A model generated the notes under the pieces. That model searched no databases, had not been told where the DNA came from, and saw only the letters and a program-made list of their open reading frames with translations. A program made the position numbers and the translations under genes. From Clostridium ljungdahlii (GTDB taxonomy: Bacteria > Bacillota > Clostridia > Clostridiales > Clostridiaceae), in contig NZ_LITT01000062.1 of assembly GCF_001636845.1 (NCBI RefSeq), positions 62,001 through 126,000 of the forward strand: 64,000 nucleotides of DNA. Reading direction: 5' to 3'. Shown here piece by piece: positions 8,836 to 17,190 of this stretch; the stretch's first letter is position 1, and every line of letters starts with the position of its first letter.

Positions 8836-9567
8836 TTATACATAAGTACTTATTTTATCCTTCCTGGATTTTTTGGAAGAAGGAATATTCTTATTATCAT
8901 CGGCTATTGTATCATCGGTTTTACTTTTTTTGGAAGACTGTTTTTCTTGATTTCCTACATTTTTCTTTGTAGCATTTTTGATTTCTTTTGTTTTAGACGA
9001 AATCTGGTCATCTATCTTTCCTATATTGCAGGATAGTTTATCCATTTCAGCCATCTGAAAATTAGAATAGGTTCCTTTTATTGGATTGGTTTCACTTAGG
9101 ATAACATTCATTTGCCTTTTCATACCAGCTTTAATAGTATACATTTTAGATAATTTAGAGACATTTGAAGCAACTTTTATTAAATTGTTTAATTGTATTG
9201 ATTTCTGTGAGTTTTTATCAGATTCTATTTTTTCATTAGAATTTTCTTTCTTTTTTTGTTTCTCTTCATTCTCCTTTTTATGAGTTATTTGTTCTGATTT
9301 GATTTCAGCAATTTTTGAATCTATTTGCTCAATTTGCTTGCTTAAATCCTTAATATTGGATTGTTTCGTTTTTTCGTCCATATTGCTATCTTTAATTCCT
9401 TGGATTTGATCCTGAATTGATTCTTTTTCTTTTTCCAAAGCTTGAATTACATTATTATTAGATTTAATATTACTTATTGAATTTTTTTTATTTTTTTTGT
9501 CTAGTTTATTATCACGAGATAAACCATTTATATCTACAGTTTTTGATTGAATTGAATTTATAGTCAT
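8836..9567 (-). CDS. FlxA-like coiled-coil protein (copy 1)
   Basis: A 243-residue, very lysine/serine-rich protein. Residues about 40-95 form a coiled coil with the FlxA-like pattern (EKEKESIQDQIQGIKDS, then KQIEQIDSKIAEIKSEQ). The rest is low-complexity and ends KDKISTYV. A second protein at 19467-20198 has the same length, coiled-coil position and a similar C-terminal end (KDKSINVFV), so they are divergent paralogues. FlxA in E. coli is a FliA-dependent gene of unknown function; here a FliA-like promoter lies upstream on this strand. GGAG lies 8 bases before the ATG. Confidence 0.65.
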   Translation of the reverse strand: MTINSIQSKTVDINGLSRDNKLDKKNKKNSISNIKSNNNVIQALEKEKESIQDQIQGIKDSNMDEKTKQSNIKDLSKQIEQIDSKIAEIKSEQITHKKENEEKQKKKENSNEKIESDKNSQKSIQLNNLIKVASNVSKLSKMYTIKAGMKRQMNVILSETNPIKGTYSNFQMAEMDKLSCNIGKIDDQISSKTKEIKNATKKNVGNQEKQSSKKSKTDDTIADDNKNIPSSKKSRKDKISTYV

Positions 9568-9616
9568 GTAATCATCTCCAAAACAGATTTTATATAATAA
9601 GATCTTTCCAAAACGT

Positions 9617-9643
9617 TTATCGTTACAAATATGGAAAACTTAA
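9617..9643 (-). promoter_or_regulatory. FliA-type promoter for the FlxA-like gene
   Basis: On the minus strand the -10 AACGATAA (complement of 9617-9624) is preceded by a 15-base spacer and TTAA (9640-9643), or TAAG with a 14-base spacer. The -35 is imperfect. It lies 50 bases upstream of the ATG and back to back with the plus-strand site at 9666-9691. Confidence 0.55.
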
Positions 9644-9665
9644 CTATTTGTTATTTACTTTGGTA

Positions 9666-9691
9666 TAAAGATTTCCATTTATCTACGATAA
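9666..9691 (+). promoter_or_regulatory. FliA-type promoter, separated from its gene by a repeat element
   Basis: TAAA at 9666-9669, 14 bases, then TACGATAA at 9684-9691. This is the only good sigma-28-like site upstream of the degenerate flagellin at 9951. Repeat element A begins 12 bases further on, so a transcript from here would carry the whole element in a leader of about 250 bases. Confidence 0.6.
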
Positions 9692-9703
9692 CATAAATAG
9701 TTA

Positions 9704-9887
9704 ATCAATGAATCTTACTTAGTGGGAAAAGCAGAGAACTTAAATCTTTGATTTAAAGTGAATCGCTTTCTCTTTAGAGTTTTGTTTCTCCCACTAAGTT
9801 TAGATGAATTATCTAGGGGCGTAGCTACTGTTATCTCCCACTTTGATAGAAGTGGGAGTGTTACAGTAGGTAGCCATCAGATAAAAG
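9704..9887 (+). repeat. Structured repeat element, copy A (longest form with domain 1 intact)
   Basis: A 184-base element. Domain 1 is closed by ACTTAGTGGGA (9717-9727) pairing perfectly with TCCCACTAAGT (9789-9799) and holds further hairpins. Domain 2 (9809-9884, 76 bases) starts TTATC and ends GATAA, with an outer stem, the conserved GTAGC and GGTAGC strands, a TACTG/CAGTA stem and an apical hairpin of 9 bp (9835-9843 with 9850-9858). Domain 2 is identical, base for base, to copy E at 46854-46929. Other copies are at 26.1, 28.7 and 30.3 kb. Family not identified; it may be a non-autonomous mobile element carrying a structured RNA. Confidence 0.75.
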
Positions 9888-9950
9888 AGAAACGAAATAT
9901 TTAACTATCCGTTGTTAATTTTCAACTTTTAAGTAGAAAGGCGTGTAATT

Positions 9951-10775
9951 ATGAATATTTCAAAAATTAAATTTAAAAGTAGTTTTTTAAGTATCTACAA
10001 TAATCAAAATAAGAAATTATCAAATGCGATAAAAACAAGGTTAGATTCTCAAAAATCAATGGCTGATACTTTAGAAATAAATGAATTAAAAGTTGAATTA
10101 AGTAAAGCGCAAACTTCAGAGAAACATATACAAGAAGGGGTTTCTTTTCTTCAAGAGGAAAATAAGGCTGTAAATTCATTAAAAGATATGTCCCAGAAAT
10201 TGAAACAAATATCTTCCGAATATAATAGTGGTAAATTGACAGATGAAGATAAGAAAGCTGTGGAAAAAAAGGCCAATGAAATAATAAGTTACATGAATAG
10301 TGTAGTAAACTCTACTTTTGGAGATAATACTTTTAAGGATAATCAGATTAATGTAGAAACTAATCATGGATCTGATATTGTTATAGATTTAAAACCTTTT
10401 GATATAAGTATGGATTCTGATGAGGATAAAGACAATAAAAAAAATGGCGATGGGAAATTTCATATTGAAGGGAAGCTAGGCATAAGAGATATATTGAAAG
10501 ACACTAATAGAATAGAGAGTAATTTGATAAAACCTTTGGATAAATATTCTGATAATATAAAAAGTCAAATAGGAGGGCTTGCAGATGATGCTATGTATCA
10601 GAATATGGTAGTAGATATGTCAGTTAAAGACTTATGCCAATTAAAGGCTATGGATAAGTATACTGCAACTATTGCATTAAATAATTCCAAAATGATTTTA
10701 AAAAATGCGACTAATGCATTGGATTGTCAATCATCTAGGTTGGAAAATAGTACTGTTTCACAACTTCTGAGTTAA
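9951..10775 (+). CDS. Divergent flagellin-like protein
   Basis: A 274-residue protein that keeps flagellin character in parts: residues about 50-110 (ELSKAQTSEKHIQEGVSFLQ... AVNSLKDMSQKLKQISSEYN) look like the D1 helical hairpin, and the C-terminus (YTATIALNNSKMILKNATNA) like the last D1/D0 helices. The canonical N-terminus and the C-terminal LAQANQ-type end are lost, and an acidic insert (MDSDEDKDNKKNGDGK) sits in the middle. It could be a minor filament, cap- or junction-associated protein, or a decaying flagellin. GAAAGG precedes the ATG. The likely FliA promoter is 5' of repeat element A. Confidence 0.65.
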   Translation: MNISKIKFKSSFLSIYNNQNKKLSNAIKTRLDSQKSMADTLEINELKVELSKAQTSEKHIQEGVSFLQEENKAVNSLKDMSQKLKQISSEYNSGKLTDEDKKAVEKKANEIISYMNSVVNSTFGDNTFKDNQINVETNHGSDIVIDLKPFDISMDSDEDKDNKKNGDGKFHIEGKLGIRDILKDTNRIESNLIKPLDKYSDNIKSQIGGLADDAMYQNMVVDMSVKDLCQLKAMDKYTATIALNNSKMILKNATNALDCQSSRLENSTVSQLLS

Positions 10776-10854
10776 TTTTATTAAAAAGGAGTTTATGATG
10801 CTAAGTATATAAATTTACTTTGGACATATGTAAAAAGGAAAGCATATATTTTTT

Positions 10855-10880
10855 AATTCCACTTTATGAAGTGGAATTTT
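10855..10880 (+). terminator. Intrinsic terminator of the flagellin-like gene
   Basis: ATTCCACTT (10856-10864) and AAGTGGAAT (10869-10877) form a perfect 9-bp stem with a TATG loop, followed by TTTAT. The remaining gap up to 11137 shows no gene I can support, only AT-rich sequence and a stub (an AAAGGAG site followed by a five-codon frame near 10790). Confidence 0.7.
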
Positions 10881-11137
10881 ATGCCTTATGCTATAACAAA
10901 AAAATTTGATTTTATAGGTACGACTCTTTTACTCAGCAGTGAAAAAATAATATATATTACTTTAATATGGTAGTAAGAAGAGAAGAAGTAGCAGTGCTCA
11001 GATATGACGGGGCCATATTTATAAGATAAAAGAGGATATTAAATACTTTTATAGAATAAATTAAATAATATGAAGTAATCAGTTCACAAATCATCTAGAA
11101 TTATTAATTATTTTTATATGCGGAAAAGAGGTAGAAT

Positions 11138-12148
11138 ATGATGAACATATTAGTTACAGGAGGAGCTGGCTTTATTGGACACTGGATAGTAAAAAAACTG
11201 CTAGAAGATGGTCATAGAGTTACAGCCTTTGATAATTTATTTAATGGAAGAATTGAGAATATACAGGAATTTAAAAATAATTCTAATTTCAAATTTGTAG
11301 GTGGAGACGTAAGAGATGAAAATAAGCTAGATGAAATATTTAAAGAGAAGTTCGATATAGTATATCATTTGGCCGCATCTATAAATGTTCAAGACAGCAT
11401 TGAGGATCCAAGAACTACTTTCTATAACGATGTAGTAGGTACTTTTAATATACTTGAGAGAGGTAGAATTCAAATGTTCGGTAGAAATGGCAAGATGGAT
11501 GGGGACGGTTGGATTCTTGATGCTAATGAAGATACTTATCCATGTAAAGTTGTGTTTACTAGTACATGCATGGTTTATGATGTGTCAGGTCAGGAGGGAA
11601 TAGATGAAAAGCATCCAGTAAAGCCTGTGTCACCTTATGGGGGAAGTAAAATAGCAGCAGAAAATATGGTACTTTCCTATTACAATGCATATAAACTTCC
11701 AACGGTAGTTGTAAGGCCTTTTAATACTTATGGGCCATTTCAGAAAACTGGAGGAGAAGGTGGCGTAGTTGCCGCATTTATAAATAATTCACTGCATAGT
11801 AGAGATATAAATATATATGGTTCAGGAGAGCAGACTAGAGATCTTTTATATGTTAAGGATTGTGCGCAATTTTTGGCAATGACAGGGTATTGTGATAAAG
11901 TCAATGGACAGATAGTTAATGCTGGTACTGGAAGAGATGTTACTATAAATGAATTAGCCCAAATTATTACGAAAAACAGAGTTAAAATAAGACATGTAAA
12001 GCATATTTATCCTCAAAGTGAAATTATGAAATTAAAGTGCAATTATAAGAAGGCAAGAGAACTTATAAATTGGGAGCCGGAATATACATTGGAGAAGGGA
12101 ATTGAAGAAACTGAACGTTGGGTAGAGGGAACTAAACTGATAAAATAA
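11138..12148 (+). CDS. NAD-dependent sugar epimerase/dehydratase (extended SDR)
   Basis: A 336-residue extended short-chain dehydrogenase. The NAD-binding GGAGFIG is near the N-terminus, the catalytic Tyr-x-x-x-Lys is YGGSK in VSPYGGSKIAAENM, and the preceding STCMVYD supplies the Ser/Thr. These enzymes act on nucleotide sugars (4-epimerisation, 4,6-dehydration or similar). The insert before the STCMVYD strand (RGRIQMFGRNGKMDGDGW) is uncommon for GalE. Located in the flagellin island, it likely supplies an activated sugar for filament glycosylation; the exact sugar cannot be read from sequence. GAGGTAGAAT precedes tandem ATGs at 11138 and 11141. Confidence 0.85.
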   Translation: MMNILVTGGAGFIGHWIVKKLLEDGHRVTAFDNLFNGRIENIQEFKNNSNFKFVGGDVRDENKLDEIFKEKFDIVYHLAASINVQDSIEDPRTTFYNDVVGTFNILERGRIQMFGRNGKMDGDGWILDANEDTYPCKVVFTSTCMVYDVSGQEGIDEKHPVKPVSPYGGSKIAAENMVLSYYNAYKLPTVVVRPFNTYGPFQKTGGEGGVVAAFINNSLHSRDINIYGSGEQTRDLLYVKDCAQFLAMTGYCDKVNGQIVNAGTGRDVTINELAQIITKNRVKIRHVKHIYPQSEIMKLKCNYKKARELINWEPEYTLEKGIEETERWVEGTKLIK

Positions 12149-12162
12149 TATCATAGGAGTGT

Positions 12163-12204
12163 AAGCATCAATAGCTGTCATATAAGCTATTGGTGTTTAT
12201 TTTT
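12163..12204 (+). terminator. Intrinsic terminator after the epimerase gene
   Basis: AAGCATCAATAGCT pairs with AGCTATTGGTGTTT (two G-U pairs) around a short loop, followed by ATTTTT. It lies just after the epimerase stop and before the second AAA-ATPase gene. Confidence 0.7.
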
Positions 12205-12260
12205 ATGTTTAATTTTAAATCAATATGGTAAAATATATATTAATAAGGGGCGTGAGAGTT

Positions 12261-13844
12261 ATGAAAAAAAGGTTTAATGTAACGGGAACTTGCATACCGG
12301 AAAAACATTATATGGTAGATATTTCTGATAAGATAAAGAAGATAATGGATCTCATAGAAAATGAAGAGTATTTTGTAATAAATAGACCCAGGCAGTATGG
12401 AAAAACTACGACTTTATATATGCTTGAGAGAGTTCTTAGTAAAAATGCGGAGTATCTTGTTATTTCTATAAGTTTTGAAGGAGTTGGAGATTTAATATTT
12501 GAAAAAGAGCAAAGCTTCGTAAAAGCATTTTTGGAAATAATAGCTGATAGTTTATATTTACGGCATGAAAATTTAGCATCTTTTTTAGGAGAAGAAAAAA
12601 AGAATGTAGAGAATTTTAAAGATTTATCAATGGCAATAACAAAATTTATTATAAAGGTAAATAAAAAAGTAATACTTATGATAGATGAGGTAGATAAAAG
12701 CAGCAACAATCAATTGTTTTTAAGTTTTTTGGGAATGCTTCGAAATAAATATTTACTTAGAAATGCAGGAAAGGATAAAACTTTTCACAGTGTAATACTT
12801 GCAGGAGTACATGATGTCAAGAGTTTGAAACTTAAAATAAGACCGGATGAAGAGCATAAATACAACAGTCCCTGGAATATAGCTTCTGATTTTGATGTGG
12901 ATATGAGCTTTTCTAGGGAAGAAATAGGAACCATGCTGGATGAATATGCAAAATATAAAGGCGTAAAACTTGATAAAGGATATTTTTCAGATAAGTTTTA
13001 TTTTTATACTTCGGGTTATCCTTTCCTTGTAAGTAAACTTTGCAAGATAATAGACGAGAAAATAATGCCAGAAGGTAGCCTTAAATGGGAAAAAGAATAT
13101 ATGGATATGGCTGTAAAAAAGATTTTGGGAGAAAGTAATACTAACTTCGACAGTTTGATTAAAAACATTGAAAATAACAGTAAATTGAAAGAAATGGTGA
13201 AGAATTTAATAATAGATGGAAATAAAATTAATTATAATATAAGTAACCCAATTATAAATATGGGAATGCTTTATGGAATATTTAAAAATGAAGATAATAA
13301 CCTCGAAATAAATAATAGAATATATGAGCAGCTGATATATGATTATATGAGCTCATTAATAGAAACCTCAACTGATGTTGGATTTTACAATGAAAAGTCA
13401 AATTTCATAAAAGCAGATGGAAATCTTGATGTAAAAGAAATACTTTTAAAGTTCCAGCAGTTTATAAAGCACGAGTATTCGGAAAAGAGGAAATCTTTTT
13501 TAGAAGCAGATGGTAGACTCTTATTTTTAGCTTTTATAAGTCCAATAATAAATGGCACAGGCTTTGCATTTAAGGAAGTACGGGGCGGGGAAGAAAAGCG
13601 TTTTGATATAGTTATAACTTATAATAAAAGAATGTATATACTGGAGCTTAAAATATGGCGTGGAGAAGAGTATCATAAAAAAGGACTGCTGCAGCTTGGA
13701 GAATATTTAGAACAGTATGGATTAAATGAAGGATATCTTTTAGTATTTGATTTTAGAAAATCTAAAAGTGAAATGAGAAAAGTGGATGAAGTTAATGTTA
13801 ACGTGGAAAATAAGGTAAAGAAAATAGTTGAAGCTTACTGTTAA
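12261..13844 (+). CDS. AAA-ATPase-like / PD-(D/E)XK protein, paralogue of the gene at 7145
   Basis: A 527-residue paralogue with the same Walker A (NRPRQYGKTT), Walker B (ILMIDE) and C-terminal D...ExK motif (FDIVITY then ILELKIW). The central block and the nuclease-like domain are nearly identical to the first copy; the stretch after about residue 275 (the linker between ATPase and nuclease) is the most divergent. A frame extends back to 12225, but AAGGGG and the conserved N-terminus (MKKRFNVTGTCIPE) support the ATG at 12261. The two copies bracket the FlxA-like, flagellin-like and epimerase genes. No partner gene is evident. The gap 13845-14016 holds only the GGTGCC palindrome. Confidence 0.8.
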   Translation: MKKRFNVTGTCIPEKHYMVDISDKIKKIMDLIENEEYFVINRPRQYGKTTTLYMLERVLSKNAEYLVISISFEGVGDLIFEKEQSFVKAFLEIIADSLYLRHENLASFLGEEKKNVENFKDLSMAITKFIIKVNKKVILMIDEVDKSSNNQLFLSFLGMLRNKYLLRNAGKDKTFHSVILAGVHDVKSLKLKIRPDEEHKYNSPWNIASDFDVDMSFSREEIGTMLDEYAKYKGVKLDKGYFSDKFYFYTSGYPFLVSKLCKIIDEKIMPEGSLKWEKEYMDMAVKKILGESNTNFDSLIKNIENNSKLKEMVKNLIIDGNKINYNISNPIINMGMLYGIFKNEDNNLEINNRIYEQLIYDYMSSLIETSTDVGFYNEKSNFIKADGNLDVKEILLKFQQFIKHEYSEKRKSFLEADGRLLFLAFISPIINGTGFAFKEVRGGEEKRFDIVITYNKRMYILELKIWRGEEYHKKGLLQLGEYLEQYGLNEGYLLVFDFRKSKSEMRKVDEVNVNVENKVKKIVEAYC

Positions 13845-13982
13845 ATATTTTAAATTATTGGAAGTGATATTGTGAAGCATCCATAGATTTAGCCATGCAT
13901 ATAGTTTCTGAAAAAAACTTGGCATTCCACAAAACAGTAGAGATGCATTTCAAGTATTATTTGAAAATAATATAATTTATAA

Positions 13983-13995
13983 GGTGCCTGTCACC
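13983..13995. repeat. GGTGCC palindrome, copy 1 (solitary)
   Basis: GGTGCCTGTCACC, 22 bases before the helicase start. It has no paired second arm nearby. First of six copies confined to 13.98-24.65 kb. Confidence 0.6.
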
Positions 13996-14016
13996 AAAAA
14001 GAAAGGAAATTATATA

Positions 14017-16074
14017 ATGAGACAATTTATATGTCAGGTAAATAAAGAATTTATTGACTTGGGTGCCGTGGAAATGGATGAAATATTGAAGAAATTGATA
14101 CCTGAAAATCTAAATGAAATTAATGTGAAAATTGATGATAATGATTCAAAACTTTTTAAAATAGATAGAAGTGAAAATGTAATAACAGGTAGAGGAATTA
14201 AAGGGTTTTTTAAAAATGTGAAAAGTGAAAAGGCAATAGTATCATACAATGTGGAAAAAAATGAACTGATGCTGAAAAATTTTAAAGAAATTAGCAAGAA
14301 GGATGATATATTTAGCTCTGTTAAAAACCCTTCTGAAGCATATAAAAAGATAAGAAATCTAGTAACTTTTGATTTTGGAAATGAAAAATGGACTCAAATA
14401 TATGAACTTGTTAAAGATTTTGCAGTTGTACCTAATTTTGATGAACTTTTATCTCAGAATCATATGAGGGAAATGAGCTTGTTTGATTATCAAATAAGAA
14501 CGGTTAAGGAAGTACTAAAAAAATTTAGGGGAAGGGCACTTCTTTGTGACGAAGTTGGACTTGGAAAAACTATAGAAGCATGTACTGTTATGATGGAATA
14601 TATTATTAGAGGGTTTGCAAGAAAAATATTAATACTTGTTCCTCCATCACTAGTTGAACAGTGGAGCAATGAACTTAAAAGAAAATTTAATCAGGACTTT
14701 ATAACAAGTGACGATCCTAAATTCAAGAAAATGGGAGATGAAGCATGGGCACATTATCCAAAGGTCATTTCCTCTATAAACTTAGCAAAGAGAAAGCAGA
14801 ACAGCCAGCATATCTTGAAGATACATTATGACATGATAATTGTGGATGAAGCCCACCATTTAAAAAATAGAAAAACTGTTGCATGGAATTTTGTAAATAA
14901 GCTGGATAAAAATTCAATACTGCTTTTAACAGCAACTCCTATTCAAAATAATCTTGAGGAATTATATAATCTAATAACTCTCCTAAAGCCAGGTCAATTG
15001 AGTACGTATTCAGATTTTAAAAGAAATTTTGTCAAATCTAAGGAATTAATGGAACCTAAAAATGTTGAAAAATTAAGATTTTTGGTGGCAGATGTTATGG
15101 TGAGAAATAAAAGAAGTGATGTAGATATAAAATTCACTAAAAGATATGCTAAGACTATAGAAGTCAGACTATCACCTATAGAAAAGAAATTTTATGATTT
15201 AATAAGTGATTTTGTACGGGACAACTATAATCAAGGTGAAAAAGGCATGTCCCAATTTACTCTTAAAATCATTCAAGAAGAATTGGGTAGTAGTGCGTAT
15301 TCTGTCATGCCAACCCTTGAAAAATTGTAAAATAATGAGAGTATTTCTATGAAAAGTAAAAAGAGCATAGAAGGTTTTATAGACATTGCAAAAGAGATTT
15401 CAGCTAGAAAGTATGAAGAGAATACAAAAGGAAAAGAACTCATAAAAATAATAAGTGATTTTGGTGACAAAGTTATAGTATTTACAAAATATAAGACTAC
15501 AGTTGAATTTTTGAAAAATTTATTAAAGCAAAATGGCTATGAAGTTGCTGTATTTCATGGAGGAATGACGAGAAGAGAAAAGGAAAATCAAATTGAATAT
15601 TTTAGAGAGGGGGCACAGGTTCTTATAAGTACTGAAGCAGGAGGGGAAGGTAGAAACCTTCAATTTTGTAATGCTATAGTGAATTATGATCTTCCATGGA
15701 ACCCAATGGCTATAGAGCAGAGAATAGGAAGAATACATAGGGTAGGGCAGAAAAGAGATGTTTATATATTTAACCTTGAGGCTAAAGATACTATAGAATC
15801 TTACATACTTAATATTTTAGATAAAAAAATAAATATGTTCGAACTTGTAGTTGGAGAAGTTGACATGATACTTGGAGATTTAAATGACGAAGATGATAGT
15901 TTTGATGATTTGATTATGGACATATGGGCTAATTCCAAGGATAAAAGTGAATTGAAAAATAGGATGGATGAACTTGGAGATAAATTGTTAGATATGAAAA
16001 ATCAATATATAAAAGTAAAAAATGTAGACGAAGAAATATTTGGGAATTTATTTAAAGCAGGTGAAGATAAATGA
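14017..16074 (+). pseudogene. SNF2/RapA-type DEAD-box helicase interrupted by an in-frame TAA
   Basis: A single frame of 686 codons broken by one TAA at 15328-15330. The first part (437 residues) has an N-terminal domain, Walker A CDEVGLGKTIEA, DEAH-type IIVDEAHHLKN and the TATPIQNN motif. The second part holds helicase domain 2 (VIVFTKYKTTVEFL, STEAGGEGRNLQF, EQRIGRIHRVGQ). The codon order across the stop (LEKL-stop-NNESISMKSKK) is continuous with no shift, so a Tyr-type codon changed to TAA is the simplest reading. The second half has an ATG at 15349 but no good ribosome site. Start chosen at 14017 because AAAGGA lies upstream, rather than the in-frame GTG at 13984. It overlaps the next gene by 4 bases. 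Confidence 0.85.
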
Positions 16075-17036
16075 CGGATTTACAAGTATTTGTAACAAAA
16101 TTTTTTGATACTTTAGGAGCTGCTGTTGAAGAAGTTGAATATGCACTTATATATGTTGTCATACCTGAGGAGTACGAAGATGTGTTTGGAAAAACTGAAT
16201 TGAAGTTATGTTTTGATTATGAAGTTTATCTTGAAAATCCAGATTATGAATTTGTCACTTTTGGGAGTTTTATTTTGGATAAGATTATAAATTTGAGTTT
16301 TGAGTATTCCAGGGTCAGTATAAGATATGTTTTGGTTGATAATTTAAATGTAACAGAACCTGAGAAAAAGATAAAAGATTTTTTGAATAAAGACAGGTGT
16401 AATATAGAAATTATAGAACAGGATAAAGGTATAAATTATTTTGCAAAGTATAGTTTTAAGATAAATTATATTTCTGATAATATAGTAGAAGAATTTGAAA
16501 ATGTAGTAATTGATATGAATAATGTATGTGTATCAAAGAGTTTTTCCGAAAATTTAAGCAGCATATTTTATGAAACGAAGCCTCAATATGATTACCCATT
16601 AAATTGCAGCGTAGATTTTTTAGAAGGATTTAAAAAATCAGTAAAACAAATAAAATGTATCAGCAAATCTAACGCCAATAATTTTGCCAACATATCAGCT
16701 AAAGATAAGGAAATAGAACGAATCAATGAATACTATCAATCATTGAAGATTGAAGCTGAAAAAAGAATGAAAAGGAAAAATTTGAGTCAGGAAAAGATAA
16801 ATGAATATAAACACAAAATAAAGCTGTACGATATTGAAAAAAATAGACAATTAAATGAAATTATAGAAAGATATAACGTAAAATCTGAAATAATTTTTCA
16901 AAATACTGTAGTTTATGCAGTTCCCATAATATATTTTAGGTATAAGCTAACTTCCAGAAATGAACCAGATGGTCAACTTGGCAGTTGCTATTTTAACAAG
17001 ATAACTAAAACCTGGCAAGATAACAAGTATCTGTAA
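16071..17036 (+). CDS. Hypothetical protein coupled to the helicase
   Basis: A 321-residue protein with no family I recognise. It starts with ATGA overlapping the helicase stop, which implies translational coupling and a joint role. The N-terminal 190 residues look alpha/beta; residues about 205-265 are a charged coiled coil (KDKEIERINEYYQSLKIEAE, then KRKNLSQEKINEYKHKIKLY); the last 50 residues are a beta-rich tail (VVYAVPIIYFRYKL). No signal peptide or membrane segment. Because the helicase is interrupted, this gene may depend on readthrough or re-initiation for expression. Confidence 0.7.
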   Translation: MTDLQVFVTKFFDTLGAAVEEVEYALIYVVIPEEYEDVFGKTELKLCFDYEVYLENPDYEFVTFGSFILDKIINLSFEYSRVSIRYVLVDNLNVTEPEKKIKDFLNKDRCNIEIIEQDKGINYFAKYSFKINYISDNIVEEFENVVIDMNNVCVSKSFSENLSSIFYETKPQYDYPLNCSVDFLEGFKKSVKQIKCISKSNANNFANISAKDKEIERINEYYQSLKIEAEKRMKRKNLSQEKINEYKHKIKLYDIEKNRQLNEIIERYNVKSEIIFQNTVVYAVPIIYFRYKLTSRNEPDGQLGSCYFNKITKTWQDNKYL

Positions 17037-17047
17037 TATTAGCGGGA

Positions 17048-17094
17048 TAAAAATGTTCCCATTAGGTGCCAGGCACCTAATGGGAACATTTTTA
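17048..17094. terminator. GGTGCC palindrome, copy 2, acting as terminator
   Basis: Arms 17048-17070 and 17072-17094 are perfect 23-base reverse complements centred on one A, containing GGTGCC/GGCACC. The T-rich 3' arm end (ATTTTTATA) makes it a good intrinsic terminator for the helicase operon. Confidence 0.75.
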
Positions 17095-17190
17095 TATAGA
17101 ATAAACTATTAACATATGTTAATATAAATTTAATAAAATATTAATCAAAAATTGTAACATTTTCAAACTTGGATATGAGGAGGCGTTAAA

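Noticed and set aside
10900-11137. Possible riboswitch before the epimerase gene
   Set aside because: The stretch around CAGATATGACGGGGCCATA has some structure, but none of the c-di-GMP-I/II or other riboswitch cores I know is present.
12308-12709. A 133-codon minus-strand frame inside the second AAA-ATPase gene
   Set aside because: It is antisense to a conserved gene; its length reflects AT-rich codon bias. No ribosome site.
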